Shown here piece after piece: positions 1 through 9,839 of a stretch of DNA of 64,000 nt. Source of the stretch: Flavobacteriaceae bacterium (GTDB lineage Bacteria > Bacteroidota > Bacteroidia > Flavobacteriales > Flavobacteriaceae); NCBI GenBank assembly GCA_947488595.1, contig CANKZI010000001.1, positions 115,832 to 179,831 of the forward strand, written 5' to 3'. Each line of letters opens with the position of its first letter. Position 1 is the first letter of the stretch. The notes beneath the pieces were generated by a model. That model was not told the DNA's origin, made no database searches, and was given only the letters and a program-made list of their open reading frames with translations. Both the position numbers and the translations under genes were made by a program.

Positions 1-10
1 CAATTTAATA

Positions 11-1165
11 ATGAGAATGTCAAATAAAATACTCCACTTTTTCTTTCTTGCTTTTTTAGCGCTTGCTCCTATGGCAAATTACGCCAACACTTCTATTGAC
101 AGTACAAGCCAAAATAATGACACGATTCATAATGCACCTCAAAATCATGCGCCAACAACTTTAGCGCATGCTGAAACAGAAAAGGAGTTCAATGCCAGTG
201 AGTTGATTAACGATCACATTGGAGACACACATGATTTTCATATTGCCGATTGGAACGGTCATCCCATTTCTTTTAATTTGCCAGTTATTTTGTGGACCGT
301 TAATGGATTGGTTATTTTTTCATCCGAAAAATTTCACCATGACAATACAGGCCATCACGAAATTACAGTTGACGGACAAACTTTTGTGCGTCACAATGAA
401 ATAATTTATTATGCCGATAAATACAAAACTTTAGCTGATGCCGATAAGGGGGCTTTTAATTTTGAAGCACGTCCTTTGGATTTTTCAATCACAAAAAATG
501 TTTTTTCGATGTTAATGTCGGCAATCGTTTTGTTATTGTTGTTTTTTGCAGTAGCACGCTCTTATACTAAAAACAAATTGGCACCAAAAGGCTTGGCCGG
601 ATTTTTAGAGCCGTTGGTAATTTTTGTGAGAGATGATATCGCAATTCCAAATATCGGACATAAAAAATATGCGCAATATATGCCTTATTTACTTACTGTG
701 TTTTTCTTTGTGTGGATAAATAACTTAATAGGATTGATTCCGTTTTTCCCGTTCAGTTCTAACCTTACAGGTAATATTTTCTTTACGTTTGTATTGGCTT
801 TAATCACTTTTATTGTTACTACTTTGAGTGCTAACAAATATTACTGGAAACACATTTTGACACCATCGGTTCCAAAATTATTGTATCCAATTATGGTACC
901 CATTGAGATTATTGGCATGTTTACCAAACCTTTTGCATTAATGATTCGTTTGTTCGCGAATATTACTGCAGGACATATTATTATATTGAGTTTGGTATCT
1001 TTGATATTTATTTTTAAAACAATAGCTATTGCACCGGTATCAGGCGCTTTTGTATTGTTTATGAGTGTTTTAGAACTATTGGTTGCCGCACTGCAAGCTT
1101 ATGTATTTACGCTGCTAACGGCTCTATTTATTGGTCAAGCCGTAGAAGAGCACGACCATCATTAA
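11..1165 (+). CDS. atpB: F0F1 ATP synthase subunit a
   Basis: This is the membrane subunit a of the proton-translocating ATP synthase, forming the half-channels next to the c-ring. At 384 residues it is much longer than the E. coli protein (about 270). The N-terminus looks like a signal peptide and is followed by a His-rich, probably periplasmic stretch to about residue 150; the conserved hydrophobic core then follows, with the a-subunit signature around FTKPFALMIRLFANITAGH near residues 300-320, which contains the essential arginine. An extended N-terminus is usual for Bacteroidota homologues. The ATG at 17 is an alternative start; the upstream sequence is too short to decide. It is the first atp gene seen, and atpE follows after 39 nt. 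An atpI-like gene could lie just outside the window. Confidence 0.96.
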   Translation: MRMSNKILHFFFLAFLALAPMANYANTSIDSTSQNNDTIHNAPQNHAPTTLAHAETEKEFNASELINDHIGDTHDFHIADWNGHPISFNLPVILWTVNGLVIFSSEKFHHDNTGHHEITVDGQTFVRHNEIIYYADKYKTLADADKGAFNFEARPLDFSITKNVFSMLMSAIVLLLLFFAVARSYTKNKLAPKGLAGFLEPLVIFVRDDIAIPNIGHKKYAQYMPYLLTVFFFVWINNLIGLIPFFPFSSNLTGNIFFTFVLALITFIVTTLSANKYYWKHILTPSVPKLLYPIMVPIEIIGMFTKPFALMIRLFANITAGHIIILSLVSLIFIFKTIAIAPVSGAFVLFMSVLELLVAALQAYVFTLLTALFIGQAVEEHDHH

Positions 1166-1186
1166 TTGAGTTTTATTAATTATTAA

Positions 1187-1405
<219 letters not shown>

Positions 1406-1416
1406 TTTAAAAGTAT

Positions 1417-1449
1417 AAACTTCCTGAGACGGTTGGTTTCAGGAAGTTT
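1417..1449 (+). promoter_or_regulatory. Intercistronic hairpin between atpE and atpF
   Basis: An 11-bp perfect inverted repeat (AAACTTCCTGA at 1417-1427, TCAGGAAGTTT at 1439-1449) with an 11-nt loop lies 11 nt after the atpE stop codon. It has no long T-run after it, so it is more likely an mRNA-stabilising or partially terminating element than a full terminator. Subunit c is needed in many copies per complex, so such a hairpin could raise its output over the downstream genes. The function is inferred. Confidence 0.5.
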
Positions 1450-1483
1450 TAAAACAAACAAACAATTTTAAAAATATACGTTT

Positions 1484-1975
1484 ATGAATTTTACTGCACC
1501 AGAGAGTTTGATTTTTTGGACAACAATTATCTTCTTCGTTTTCTTTTTGCTTTTGAGAAAATTGGCATGGAAGCCTATTTTAGGAGCTGTAAAAGGAAGA
1601 GAAGAATCCATTAATAATGCTTTGGCTTCTGCTGAAGCTGCTCGAAAAGAAATGCTAAATCTTACCGCTAACAACGAAAGGATTTTGCAAGAAGCCCGTT
1701 TAGAGCGTGATGCAATGATGAAAGAAGCCCGCGAAATGCGCGAAAAAATGATTGCAGATTCAAAAGGCGACGCGCAATTAGAAGGTGCTAGAATGATTGA
1801 ACAAGCGAAAGCAGCCATTCAATCCGAAAAAAATGCAGCGATGGCCGATTTAAAAGCACAAGTGTCTTTATTATCACTTGATATTGCCGAAAAACTATTA
1901 AAAGACGAATTGTCAAGCAAAGAAGCGCAAACCAAATTGGTCGAGAAAATGTTGGGCGACGTTAAATTGAACTAA
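1484..1975 (+). CDS. atpF: F0F1 ATP synthase subunit b
   Basis: This is the peripheral stalk subunit b, 163 residues. One N-terminal membrane helix (residues about 8-27, SLIFWTTIIFFVFFLLL) is followed by a long charged, Ala/Glu/Lys-rich helix typical of the dimeric stalk that holds the alpha/beta hexamer still. The length matches the family. The stop codon at 1973-1975 is two bases from the atpH start, which indicates translational coupling. Confidence 0.95.
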   Translation: MNFTAPESLIFWTTIIFFVFFLLLRKLAWKPILGAVKGREESINNALASAEAARKEMLNLTANNERILQEARLERDAMMKEAREMREKMIADSKGDAQLEGARMIEQAKAAIQSEKNAAMADLKAQVSLLSLDIAEKLLKDELSSKEAQTKLVEKMLGDVKLN

Positions 1976-1977
1976 TC

Positions 1978-2511
1978 ATGACAGGAACAAGAGCAGCTAT
2001 CCGTTATGCAAAAGCAATTTTAGCCATTGCAAATTCAAAATCGATGACCTATGAAGTGGGTACAGATATGAATCTAATTGCCGCTACAATTCAATCTAAT
2101 TTAGAATTGAGTACTTTTATCCAAAATCCAACCATTAAAGTTGAGGTAAAACAAAGTGCTTTATTGGAAGTTTTTGCCAGCATAAATGGAGTAACCAAAG
2201 GTTTGTTTCAGTTACTTTTCGAAAATAAAAGATTCGAAATTCTTCTTGCAATTGCCGAAGAATACAAAAAACTTTTTGACGAAATGAATGGTATCGAAGT
2301 AGCAACTGTGACGACAGCTACAGTTTTAACACCTGAATTAGAAGCTAAAGTTTTAGCTAAAATCAAAGAATTTTCAAATAAAACCATTACAATCAACAAT
2401 ATTGTAAATCCTGAAATTATAGGTGGTTTTATTATAAGAATAGGCGACAAACAATACAATGCTTCTGTTGCCAACAGTTTACAAAGTTTAAAAAGAGAAT
2501 TAAGTAACTAG
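1978..2511 (+). CDS. atpH: F0F1 ATP synthase subunit delta
   Basis: This is subunit delta (OSCP homologue), 177 residues, which ties the top of the F1 head to the b-stalk. The family pattern is present: an N-terminal helical domain starting TRAAIRYAKAILAIA and a C-terminal segment NNIVNPEIIGGFIIRIGDKQYNAS matching the conserved delta signature. It follows atpF after 2 nt and precedes atpA by 16 nt, so it is within the operon. Confidence 0.95.
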   Translation: MTGTRAAIRYAKAILAIANSKSMTYEVGTDMNLIAATIQSNLELSTFIQNPTIKVEVKQSALLEVFASINGVTKGLFQLLFENKRFEILLAIAEEYKKLFDEMNGIEVATVTTATVLTPELEAKVLAKIKEFSNKTITINNIVNPEIIGGFIIRIGDKQYNASVANSLQSLKRELSN

Positions 2512-2527
2512 TTATTTATAAACAATT

Positions 2528-4105
2528 ATGGCGGAAATTAAACCTGCTGAAATTTCAGCAATATTAAAGAAACAAGTAGAGGGTTTTGAATCTGGTGCCT
2601 CACTAGAAGAAGTAGGATCTGTACTTCAGGTTGGTGATGGTATTGCTCGTGTTTACGGATTGTCAAATGTGCAATATGGTGAGCTTGTTGAATTCGAAAA
2701 CGGTCTCGAAGGTATTGTTTTGAATCTTGAAGAAGACAATGTTGGTGTTGTACTTTTGGGACCTTCAACCGGAATCAAAGAAGGTTCAATTGCCAAAAGA
2801 ACACAACGTATTGCTTCGCTAAAAGCAGGTGAACAAATGGTAGGACGTGTGGTCAATACTCTTGGCTTTCCAATCGATGGAAAGGGTCCAATTGGTGGCG
2901 ATTTATACGAAATGCCATTGGAAAGAAAAGCACCAGGAGTAATCTTCCGTCAACCAGTGACCGAGCCATTGCAAACAGGTATCAAAGCAGTAGATGCAAT
3001 GATTCCAGTTGGTCGCGGACAACGTGAATTGGTTATTGGTGACCGTCAAACTGGTAAATCTACCGTTTGCTTGGACACTATTTTGAATCAAAAAGAATTT
3101 TATGATGCAGGAAAACCTGTATTTTGTATATATGTAGCAATCGGTCAAAAAGCTTCAACTGTAGCTGGAATCGCAAAAATGTTGGAAGAAAAAGGAGCAA
3201 TGGCCTATACGGTTATTGTTGCTGCCAATGCTTCTGATCCAGCGCCAATGCAAGTTTATGCGCCATTAGCAGGAGCAGCGATTGGAGAGTATTTTAGAGA
3301 TTCTGGTCGTCCAGCTTTGATTGTTTACGATGATTTGTCTAAACAAGCAGTAGCATATCGCGAAGTGTCACTTTTGTTAAGAAGACCTCCAGGTCGTGAA
3401 GCTTATCCAGGTGACGTATTTTATCTTCACTCCCGTTTGTTAGAAAGAGCTTGTAAAGTAATCGCCAATGACGAAATCGCAAAAGCGATGAATGATTTGC
3501 CAGATTCTTTAAAAGGCATTGTAAAAGGTGGTGGTTCATTGACAGCATTGCCAATTATTGAAACACAAGCTGGTGACGTTTCTGCTTATATTCCAACCAA
3601 CGTAATTTCGATTACCGATGGTCAGATTTTCCTTGACGGTGATTTATTCAACTCTGGAGTTCGTCCCGCAATCAACGTAGGTATTTCGGTATCGCGTGTT
3701 GGTGGAAACGCGCAAATCAAATCAATGAAAAAAGTGGCTGGAACCCTAAAATTAGACCAAGCACAGTTCCGCGAATTGGAAGCATTTGCAAAATTTGGTT
3801 CTGATTTGGATGCTGTTACCTTAAACGTAATCGAAAAAGGAAAAAGAAACGTTGAAATCTTAAAACAAGGTTTGAACAGTCCTTTTACCGTTGAAGACCA
3901 AGTAGCGATTATTTATGCTGGTTCTAAAAATTTATTGAGAAATGTTCCCGTAAATAAAGTAAAAGAATTCGAAAAAGACTTTTTAGAATTTTTAAACAAC
4001 AAACACAGGGATACACTTGATGCTTTGAAAGCCGGAAAATTAGATGATAATATTACTGGTGTTATTGAAAACGTAGCTAAAGAAATCTCAGCGAAATATA
4101 ACTAA
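2528..4105 (+). CDS. atpA: F0F1 ATP synthase subunit alpha
   Basis: This is the non-catalytic nucleotide-binding subunit alpha of F1, 525 residues, a standard length. The P-loop GDRQTGKST is at about residue 170, the family signature [14 protein letters not shown] lies near residue 380, and the arginine of the SVSRVG segment completes the catalytic site of the neighbouring beta subunit. The gene for beta (atpD) is not in the window. The next gene, atpG, begins after a 93-nt AT-rich spacer. Confidence 0.97.
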   Translation: MAEIKPAEISAILKKQVEGFESGASLEEVGSVLQVGDGIARVYGLSNVQYGELVEFENGLEGIVLNLEEDNVGVVLLGPSTGIKEGSIAKRTQRIASLKAGEQMVGRVVNTLGFPIDGKGPIGGDLYEMPLERKAPGVIFRQPVTEPLQTGIKAVDAMIPVGRGQRELVIGDRQTGKSTVCLDTILNQKEFYDAGKPVFCIYVAIGQKASTVAGIAKMLEEKGAMAYTVIVAANASDPAPMQVYAPLAGAAIGEYFRDSGRPALIVYDDLSKQAVAYREVSLLLRRPPGREAYPGDVFYLHSRLLERACKVIANDEIAKAMNDLPDSLKGIVKGGGSLTALPIIETQAGDVSAYIPTNVISITDGQIFLDGDLFNSGVRPAINVGISVSRVGGNAQIKSMKKVAGTLKLDQAQFRELEAFAKFGSDLDAVTLNVIEKGKRNVEILKQGLNSPFTVEDQVAIIYAGSKNLLRNVPVNKVKEFEKDFLEFLNNKHRDTLDALKAGKLDDNITGVIENVAKEISAKYN

Positions 4106-4198
4106 TTAGACAATTAGTCAATTGGATAATTAGAAAATGTCTTAGAATGTTTTTTAATTATCTAATTTTCAAATTTTCACATTATCTAATTAAATAAA
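4106..4198 (+). repeat. ATTAG/CTAAT-rich leader upstream of atpG
   Basis: This 93-nt spacer is built from interleaved ATTAG and CTAAT words, including AATTATCTAATT at 4156-4167 and a second ATTATCTAATT just before the start codon. The same 12-mer, together with AATTAGACAA and AGAAAATGT words in the same order, occurs upstream of homogentisate dioxygenase (51379-51445, read on the minus strand). It looks like a short interspersed leader sequence placed directly before start codons. No function is known to me. Confidence 0.45.
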
Positions 4199-5059
4199 AT
4201 GGCAAATTTAAAGGAAATCCGTAACAGAATTACTTCCGTTTCATCAACGATGCAAATCACTTCAGCGATGAAAATGGTTTCTGCTGCAAAGCTTAAGAAA
4301 GCACAAGATGCAATTACAGCCATGCGCCCTTATGCCGAAAAGTTAACCGAGTTATTACAAAATCTTTCGGCTACCCTTGATGGCGATGCTGGAGGCGTGT
4401 ATACAGCACAACGCGAAATAAAAAAAGTTTTGGTAGTAGCCATTACCTCAAATAGAGGTTTGTGCGGTGCGTTTAACACTAATGTTATCAAAGAAGTAAA
4501 AAACCGTAGTGCATTTTACGCCGGAAAACAAGTAGATGTTTTTGCAATTGGTAAAAAAGGAAATGATGTTTTAGGTAAAACGTGTACCGTTACCGATAAT
4601 CAAAGTGCTGTTTTTGACGCATTGACCTTTGAGAACGTAGCGCATATCGCCGAAATATTAACCGAAAAATTTACTTCTGGTGCTTACGACAAAATTGAAT
4701 TGGTTTACAATCAATTTAAAAATGCAGCAACACAAATCATCCAAGTTGAGCAATTTTTGCCATTGGCACCTATTGTTTCTGACAAACCTGTTTCTGGGGG
4801 AGATTATATTTTTGAACCATCAAAAGTAGAAATTGTGCTGACATTGATTCCGAAATCATTAAAAACACAATTGTATAAAGGCATTAGAGATTCATTTGCA
4901 TCCGAACATGGCGCCCGTATGACTGCTATGCACAAAGCAACAGATAATGCCACAGAATTAAGAAACCAATTGAAATTGACCTATAACAAAGCACGTCAGG
5001 CAGCAATTACAAATGAAATATTAGAAATCGTTGGTGGTGCCGAAGCCCTTAAAGGATAA
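4199..5059 (+). CDS. atpG: F0F1 ATP synthase subunit gamma
   Basis: This is the rotor shaft subunit gamma, 286 residues, usual length. The N-terminal coiled coil (NLKEIRNRITSVSSTMQITSAMKMVSAAKL) and the C-terminal signature RMTAMHKATDNATEL with the closing helix LTYNKARQAAITNEILEIVGGAEAL are both intact. It is the last gene of the operon; the gene after it is on the other strand. The beta and epsilon genes normally found next in many bacteria are absent here. Confidence 0.96.
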   Translation: MANLKEIRNRITSVSSTMQITSAMKMVSAAKLKKAQDAITAMRPYAEKLTELLQNLSATLDGDAGGVYTAQREIKKVLVVAITSNRGLCGAFNTNVIKEVKNRSAFYAGKQVDVFAIGKKGNDVLGKTCTVTDNQSAVFDALTFENVAHIAEILTEKFTSGAYDKIELVYNQFKNAATQIIQVEQFLPLAPIVSDKPVSGGDYIFEPSKVEIVLTLIPKSLKTQLYKGIRDSFASEHGARMTAMHKATDNATELRNQLKLTYNKARQAAITNEILEIVGGAEALKG

Positions 5060-5079
5060 AAAATAGAATATTGAATAAT

Positions 5080-5109
5080 AAAGCCGACAGTAAATGTTGG
5101 CTTTTTTTT
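5080..5109. terminator. Terminator at the end of the atp operon
   Basis: A GC-containing hairpin AAAGCCGACA / TGTTGGCTTT (one G-U pair, 5-nt loop) is followed by an unbroken T-run to 5109. It starts 20 nt after the atpG stop codon. The stop codon of the convergent peptidase gene (5108-5110) lies in the T-run, so the A-run on the other side may also serve that gene. Confidence 0.8.
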
Positions 5110-7195
5110 ATTGCATCAAATGGTACATTAAAAAGCTGTAAAAATCTACTTTATCATTCACAGCACTTTCATAATTTGATACCGACCCGTAATGACCCGC
5201 ATTACTTCGGGTTTTTAAATAAATAGGATTTTTTTGTGCCGTTCGATTTTGCAATTTCGCTGCAAATTTATAAGAATGAACAGGCGGAACGCGGTCATCA
5301 TTTTCTGATGTAACAATTAAAGTAATCGGATAATTGACCTCTTCTTTGATGTTCTGGTAAGGTGAGTATGCCAATAACGATTGGTATTCGGCTTCATTTT
5401 CAGGATTTCCATATTCGTCCAAATGGTATTTGCCAACCGTATACTCATCAAAACGCGCCATATCAAAAACACCAACATAAGGTATGGCAACTTTAAACAA
5501 TTCTGGTCTTTGCGTCATGGCCACTCCGACAACCAATCCGCCATTGGAAGTTCCAGTTATGGCTAATTTGTTTGGAGAAGTATATTTTTCGTTGATTAAA
5601 AATTCAGCTGCAGCTATAAAATCATTAAAACTATTCATTTTTTTTAGTCCTTTTCCGTCAAGATGCCATTTTAAACCTTTTTCACCACCACCTCGAATTT
5701 CGGCAAAAGCAAAAACACCGCCTTTTTCAAGAAAATACAACAAACCAGTATCATAACTTGGACCACTAACACTTCCAAATCCGCCATAAGCTTTTAAAAG
5801 TGTAGGATTGTTTCCGTCTAGTTCCAAGTCTTTTTTGTGTATAATAGTAATTGGAATGTCTTTGTTATCCTGACCTTTATAGGTAATGGCTTTGGTTTCA
5901 AAATAATCCAACGGAAACAAAGTCACTTTTGGTCGGATATAATCGTTATAAAAATTACGTACTTCACCAGTAGCGATATTGAGTTTGAAATTTTGAAAAG
6001 AAATCACATACGAAAAGAAACTTACATACAAATCTTTTGTTTCGGAATCAAAAAACCGGATCGTAAAATCCATTCCCGGTGGCGCATCAAATTTTCGAAT
6101 AAATTTTCCGCTTAAATCATAAATCGAAAGATAATATTTGCCCAAAGTTTTGTACTTGCAAATGATATAGTCGTCATAAAACATAGTATCGTCTAGCAAA
6201 TGCGTATAAATCTGTGGAATAACAACCTTTTCGTCTGCTCTATTTTTTATGTCAAATGAACGAACTTCGCCCCAATCAAACTTTTTCGACGAAAAATAAA
6301 TCCTGCCGTTGCGGTAATTCAAAAATCGAAAACCGGTTTTATCATTGCTTATGAATTTTTCAAGTTCAAAATTTTCATTCGCAAGCGAGCAAGAATAGAT
6401 ATTTTTTGAATTTTCATTTTTACTGTATTCTGTTATAAAAAGTTGATTTTCAGATATAAAAAAGCGCAAACTACTTTCGTTTTTCGTAGCGTCAAAAACC
6501 AATTTGTCTTCGGTTTGATTGGTGCCGATTTTGTGGTAATACAATTGATAAGTAGAGTCGCTAGCAAAAGTTTGCTGGGTACTGGTTTTTTCATAAAACA
6601 GGCCCGAATCTTTATACCATGCAATATCAGAAAATTTAATATTGGACAAAATATCGGTTACTTTTTCAGATTTCGCAAAACTTGTAAACCTTATTTCATG
6701 CCTGTCGCCGCCGTTGGGACTGATTTCATAACCCAAATAAACGTTATTTTGTGATGGAAAATAGCCCATTAACAAAACATTTTTATCATGATAAATCTTG
6801 TAAGGATTCACGAGTTCTGTTGGCGTATCGTTAAGATTTTTTCGGTAAAACAAAACACCAGGCAAGCTTTTATCAACGCGATAAATTCCGTAAAAATATT
6901 TTCCCTTTTGTACGGGTAAAGCATTAGTCGATAGAGAGTTGTAATCTTTAATTTTAAAAGCAATATTGTAGGCTTTTTTGTCCTTTTCTAATTCTGCATC
7001 GGTGAAACTATTTTGTGTTGCCACCCATTGGTTTACTTCTTCGGAACCCATTTTTTCGAGCCACGAATAGTCGTCTTCATATGAAATAGTATGTTTTGTA
7101 AATGTACTTGGTGTTTTTTTTGTCGATGGAAATTGTTGACAAAAACTAGAAAGGGAAAATAAAAAAACAAACCAGAAAAGCAGGTAATTTTGCAT
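5108..7195 (-). CDS. Prolyl oligopeptidase family serine peptidase (S9), secreted
   Basis: This is a 695-residue S9 peptidase with an N-terminal beta-propeller and a C-terminal alpha/beta-hydrolase domain. The catalytic triad can be read as Ser550 in GTSNGG, Asp633/634 in SENDDRVPP and His668 in SNAGHYGS. The usual GGSNGG motif has Thr at the second position. The start at 7195 is preferred because it gives a clean signal peptide (MQNYLLFWFVFLFSLSSFC) and lies 22 nt downstream of a -7 promoter element; a longer frame back to 7357 would overlap the divergent gene. It probably cleaves peptides after proline in the periplasm. Similar proteins are typically annotated as prolyl endopeptidases. Confidence 0.88.
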   Translation of the reverse strand: MQNYLLFWFVFLFSLSSFCQQFPSTKKTPSTFTKHTISYEDDYSWLEKMGSEEVNQWVATQNSFTDAELEKDKKAYNIAFKIKDYNSLSTNALPVQKGKYFYGIYRVDKSLPGVLFYRKNLNDTPTELVNPYKIYHDKNVLLMGYFPSQNNVYLGYEISPNGGDRHEIRFTSFAKSEKVTDILSNIKFSDIAWYKDSGLFYEKTSTQQTFASDSTYQLYYHKIGTNQTEDKLVFDATKNESSLRFFISENQLFITEYSKNENSKNIYSCSLANENFELEKFISNDKTGFRFLNYRNGRIYFSSKKFDWGEVRSFDIKNRADEKVVIPQIYTHLLDDTMFYDDYIICKYKTLGKYYLSIYDLSGKFIRKFDAPPGMDFTIRFFDSETKDLYVSFFSYVISFQNFKLNIATGEVRNFYNDYIRPKVTLFPLDYFETKAITYKGQDNKDIPITIIHKKDLELDGNNPTLLKAYGGFGSVSGPSYDTGLLYFLEKGGVFAFAEIRGGGEKGLKWHLDGKGLKKMNSFNDFIAAAEFLINEKYTSPNKLAITGTSNGGLVVGVAMTQRPELFKVAIPYVGVFDMARFDEYTVGKYHLDEYGNPENEAEYQSLLAYSPYQNIKEEVNYPITLIVTSENDDRVPPVHSYKFAAKLQNRTAQKNPIYLKTRSNAGHYGSVSNYESAVNDKVDFYSFLMYHLMQ

Positions 7196-7216
7196 CTTAA
7201 AATGTGTAATTGCGAA

Positions 7217-7224
7217 CAAATATA
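7217..7224 (-). promoter_or_regulatory. -7 promoter element of the S9 peptidase gene
   Basis: TATATTTG on the minus strand matches the Bacteroidota -7 consensus TAnnTTTG and lies 21 nt upstream of the chosen start codon. No convincing -33 TTTG is seen at the proper distance. Confidence 0.45.
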
Positions 7225-7305
7225 AAATAATTCGCACCATATTGATGTTAAGAAATCGATTCAACGAAATTTTGATTATTTTTAGGTACTGAAAAACCAA
7301 TACAA

Positions 7306-7737
7306 TTGAAAATAATCGAACTGACGACCTTAGAACAAATGCTTGCGCAGATTGCAATTATACAACAGTTGTATCCTGATTTTACAACTGAAAAATACGC
7401 TGCATTACTGTGCGAAATGATTCCGAAAAATTATACCCAAATTGCTGTTTTTGATAACAAAAAGTGTATCGGAATTACAGGATGTTGGGTTGGTACCAAG
7501 TTATGGACGGGCAAATACCTCGAAATGGATAATTTTGTGGTTCATGTTGATCATCGGTCCAAAGGAATTGGCAAATTGTTAACCGATTTCGTTCATCAAA
7601 AAGCAAAAGATTTAAATTGCAACGCTATCGTTTTGGATGCTTTCACGACCAATTTTTCGGCGCACCGCTTTTATTACAATCAAGGATATGAACCCAAAGG
7701 GTTTCATTTTGTAAAGCTTTTAAATGACATAGATTGA
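7306..7737 (+). CDS. GNAT family N-acetyltransferase
   Basis: This is a 143-residue acetyltransferase of the GNAT superfamily. The acetyl-CoA binding motif A is seen as VVHVDHRSKGIGKLLTDFV (residues about 80-98), followed by a conserved Tyr near the C-terminus (FYYNQGYEPKGFHF). The substrate cannot be told from sequence. The start is TTG at 7306; the first in-frame ATG (MLAQIAII) would remove the first beta strand. The gene is transcribed divergently from the S9 peptidase and is followed by 120 nt without a gene. Confidence 0.85.
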   Translation: MKIIELTTLEQMLAQIAIIQQLYPDFTTEKYAALLCEMIPKNYTQIAVFDNKKCIGITGCWVGTKLWTGKYLEMDNFVVHVDHRSKGIGKLLTDFVHQKAKDLNCNAIVLDAFTTNFSAHRFYYNQGYEPKGFHFVKLLNDID

Positions 7738-7860
7738 AATTGATTATTGTCAAATTTTGATTCAGAAAATCTTTATTTTATTTATTTCAATGAGATTTGT
7801 TTATAAAATAAATTTAACCCAAAGATTTCTTTATTTTTGCTAAAATTATCATCTACCACT

Positions 7861-9324
7861 TTGAGTTTATATAAAAATCTTTTCAAACAAACATTAATTT
7901 ATGGCATTGCTACGGTGCTGCCAAGAATTATAAGTTTTTTGCTAAATCCTTTGTTCGTGATTTACTTAACCAATAAAAGCGAAATGGGGGAACTTTCGGT
8001 GATTTTCTCCTATTTGGTTTTTTTCAACGTGATACTGTCTTACGGAATGGAAACCGCTTTTTTTAGGTTTTATAACGGTGAAGAAGACAAAGAAAGCGTC
8101 ATATCAACTAGCATCATTACACTTTTTTGGACTTCTATTGTTTTTTTGGTTATCGCATTATTATTTAGAAAAAATATCTCAATATGGTCAGAAATAAATA
8201 TTAAATATATTACCTATACGATTTGGATATTAGCTCTTGACGCTCTGGCAATCATACCTTTTTCAAAATTAAGAGCAGAAAAAAAACCCATTCATTATGC
8301 GGTAATAAAAATTGGAAATGTAACTGTCAACTTTCTCCTTACTTTATTTTTTTTAGCGATTTTACCCGAATTCGCAATAAGAAGTCCTAACGGTTTTTGG
8401 AATACAATTTATGTTCAAAACTTTCAAATTGGGTACATTTTCATCGCTACACTTATTGCAAGCCTACTCACATTTATTATTATTCTTCCAAATTACATTT
8501 CAATTTCTTGGAAATTTAATTTTGTGTTATGGAAAAAAATGATGCAATATGGATTTCCAGTTCTTATTGCAGGAATTGCGTTTGCAATCAATGAACATTT
8601 CGATAAAATATTTCTCGATTGGTTAAATGTTCCAAAATCGGATATTGGTGCTTATGCAGCTTGTTACAAGATAGGAATGTTCATGGTGCTTTTCAGAACT
8701 GCCTATACTTTAGGAATTGAGCCATTTTTCTTTAGCCATGCTGCGGATGAAAATGCGCAACAGACTTATGCAACTATCACCAAATATTTTGTCATTTTTG
8801 GGTCGTACATTTGCCTTTTAGTAATTGTATTCATTGATTTATTGAAGATTCCGCTTGTTCCTAATTCAAATTATTGGGATGCAATAAAAGTTGTGCCGCT
8901 TATTGTTTTGGCTAATTTCTTTTTGGGAATTTATACAAATCTTTCAGTTTGGTACAAACTTATGGATAAAACAAAGATCGGAGCCTATATATCAATTGTT
9001 GGCGCTATCGTAACTTTGGGGCTAAATTATTTGTTAATTCCCACCCTGAGTTATTACGGTTCTGCAATAGCAACAATTGCCGCTTATGGAAGCATGATGA
9101 TAATTTCTTATAAACTCGGCCAAAAAAGTTATCCGATACCGTATGATATCAATAAAATTTTCAGTTATATAGGCCTGACGATAGTTCTCTCGGGAATATC
9201 TTTTTATATTCCATATTTAAGAGAAAATTATTTTATAAAGATCCTTTTGTTAACACTATTTTCCGTATTTATATACCAAAGCGAAAAAGCAACCATCATA
9301 AGAATTATAAAACGAAAAGCATGA
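7861..9324 (+). CDS. Polysaccharide flippase (MATE/Wzx-like, MOP superfamily)
   Basis: This protein of about 487 residues has twelve or more membrane helices and belongs to the oligosaccharide flippase group that moves lipid-linked glycans across the inner membrane. The N-terminal region [21 protein letters not shown] is typical of flavobacterial members. TTG at 7861 is taken as start because homologues begin near SLYKNLFKQ; a further TTG at 7837 is possible, but it lies in TATTTTTG, which fits a -7 promoter element. Its stop overlaps the dut start (ATGA), so it heads an operon with dut and probably the nucleotidyltransferase. The glycan moved is unknown. Confidence 0.8.
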   Translation: MSLYKNLFKQTLIYGIATVLPRIISFLLNPLFVIYLTNKSEMGELSVIFSYLVFFNVILSYGMETAFFRFYNGEEDKESVISTSIITLFWTSIVFLVIALLFRKNISIWSEINIKYITYTIWILALDALAIIPFSKLRAEKKPIHYAVIKIGNVTVNFLLTLFFLAILPEFAIRSPNGFWNTIYVQNFQIGYIFIATLIASLLTFIIILPNYISISWKFNFVLWKKMMQYGFPVLIAGIAFAINEHFDKIFLDWLNVPKSDIGAYAACYKIGMFMVLFRTAYTLGIEPFFFSHAADENAQQTYATITKYFVIFGSYICLLVIVFIDLLKIPLVPNSNYWDAIKVVPLIVLANFFLGIYTNLSVWYKLMDKTKIGAYISIVGAIVTLGLNYLLIPTLSYYGSAIATIAAYGSMMIISYKLGQKSYPIPYDINKIFSYIGLTIVLSGISFYIPYLRENYFIKILLLTLFSVFIYQSEKATIIRIIKRKA

Positions 9325-9755
9325 CCATTAAAATCATAAACAAATCAAAACATGACTTGCCCAATTATGAAACCATTGCTTCTGCAGGAATGGATTTGCG
9401 GGCCAATTTGACCGAGCCATTTGTATTGAATCCATTAGAAAGAACCATCGTAAAAACAGGACTTTTTATCGAATTGCCTTTGGGCTACGAAGCACAAGTT
9501 CGTCCACGAAGCGGTTTGGCAGCCAAAAAAGGAATAACGGTTCTTAATTCTCCAGGAACAGTTGATGCCGATTATCGTGGCGAAATTGGTGTGATTTTAG
9601 TAAATTTATCCAATGAAACCTTTGTCATCGAAAACGGCGAAAGAATTGCACAACTCATTGTTGCCAAACACGAGCGCGCGCAATGGATTGAAGTTGAAAC
9701 TTTGACAGAAACCTCACGTGGCGAAGGCGGTTTTGGAAGTACAGGAGTGAAATAG
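9321..9755 (+). CDS. dut: dUTP diphosphatase
   Basis: This is the trimeric dUTPase that hydrolyses dUTP to dUMP and keeps uracil out of DNA. All five family motifs are present in order in 144 residues: [41 protein letters not shown] and the C-terminal [10 protein letters not shown] arm. The start overlaps the flippase stop by four bases. A housekeeping gene inside an envelope operon is common in this family. Confidence 0.97.
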   Translation: MTIKIINKSKHDLPNYETIASAGMDLRANLTEPFVLNPLERTIVKTGLFIELPLGYEAQVRPRSGLAAKKGITVLNSPGTVDADYRGEIGVILVNLSNETFVIENGERIAQLIVAKHERAQWIEVETLTETSRGEGGFGSTGVK

Positions 9756-9839
9756 ACAGCAGTATTCAATTTTAAGTTACAGTTAACGAATAAAAAACCA
9801 ATATAATCCTAGCGAACTTCGCGGTAAAAAAATGAAAAA

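Noticed and set aside
5108..7357. A longer start (7357) for the S9 peptidase
   Set aside because: It overlaps the divergent acetyltransferase gene and passes through the -7 element, and the extra residues hide the signal peptide.
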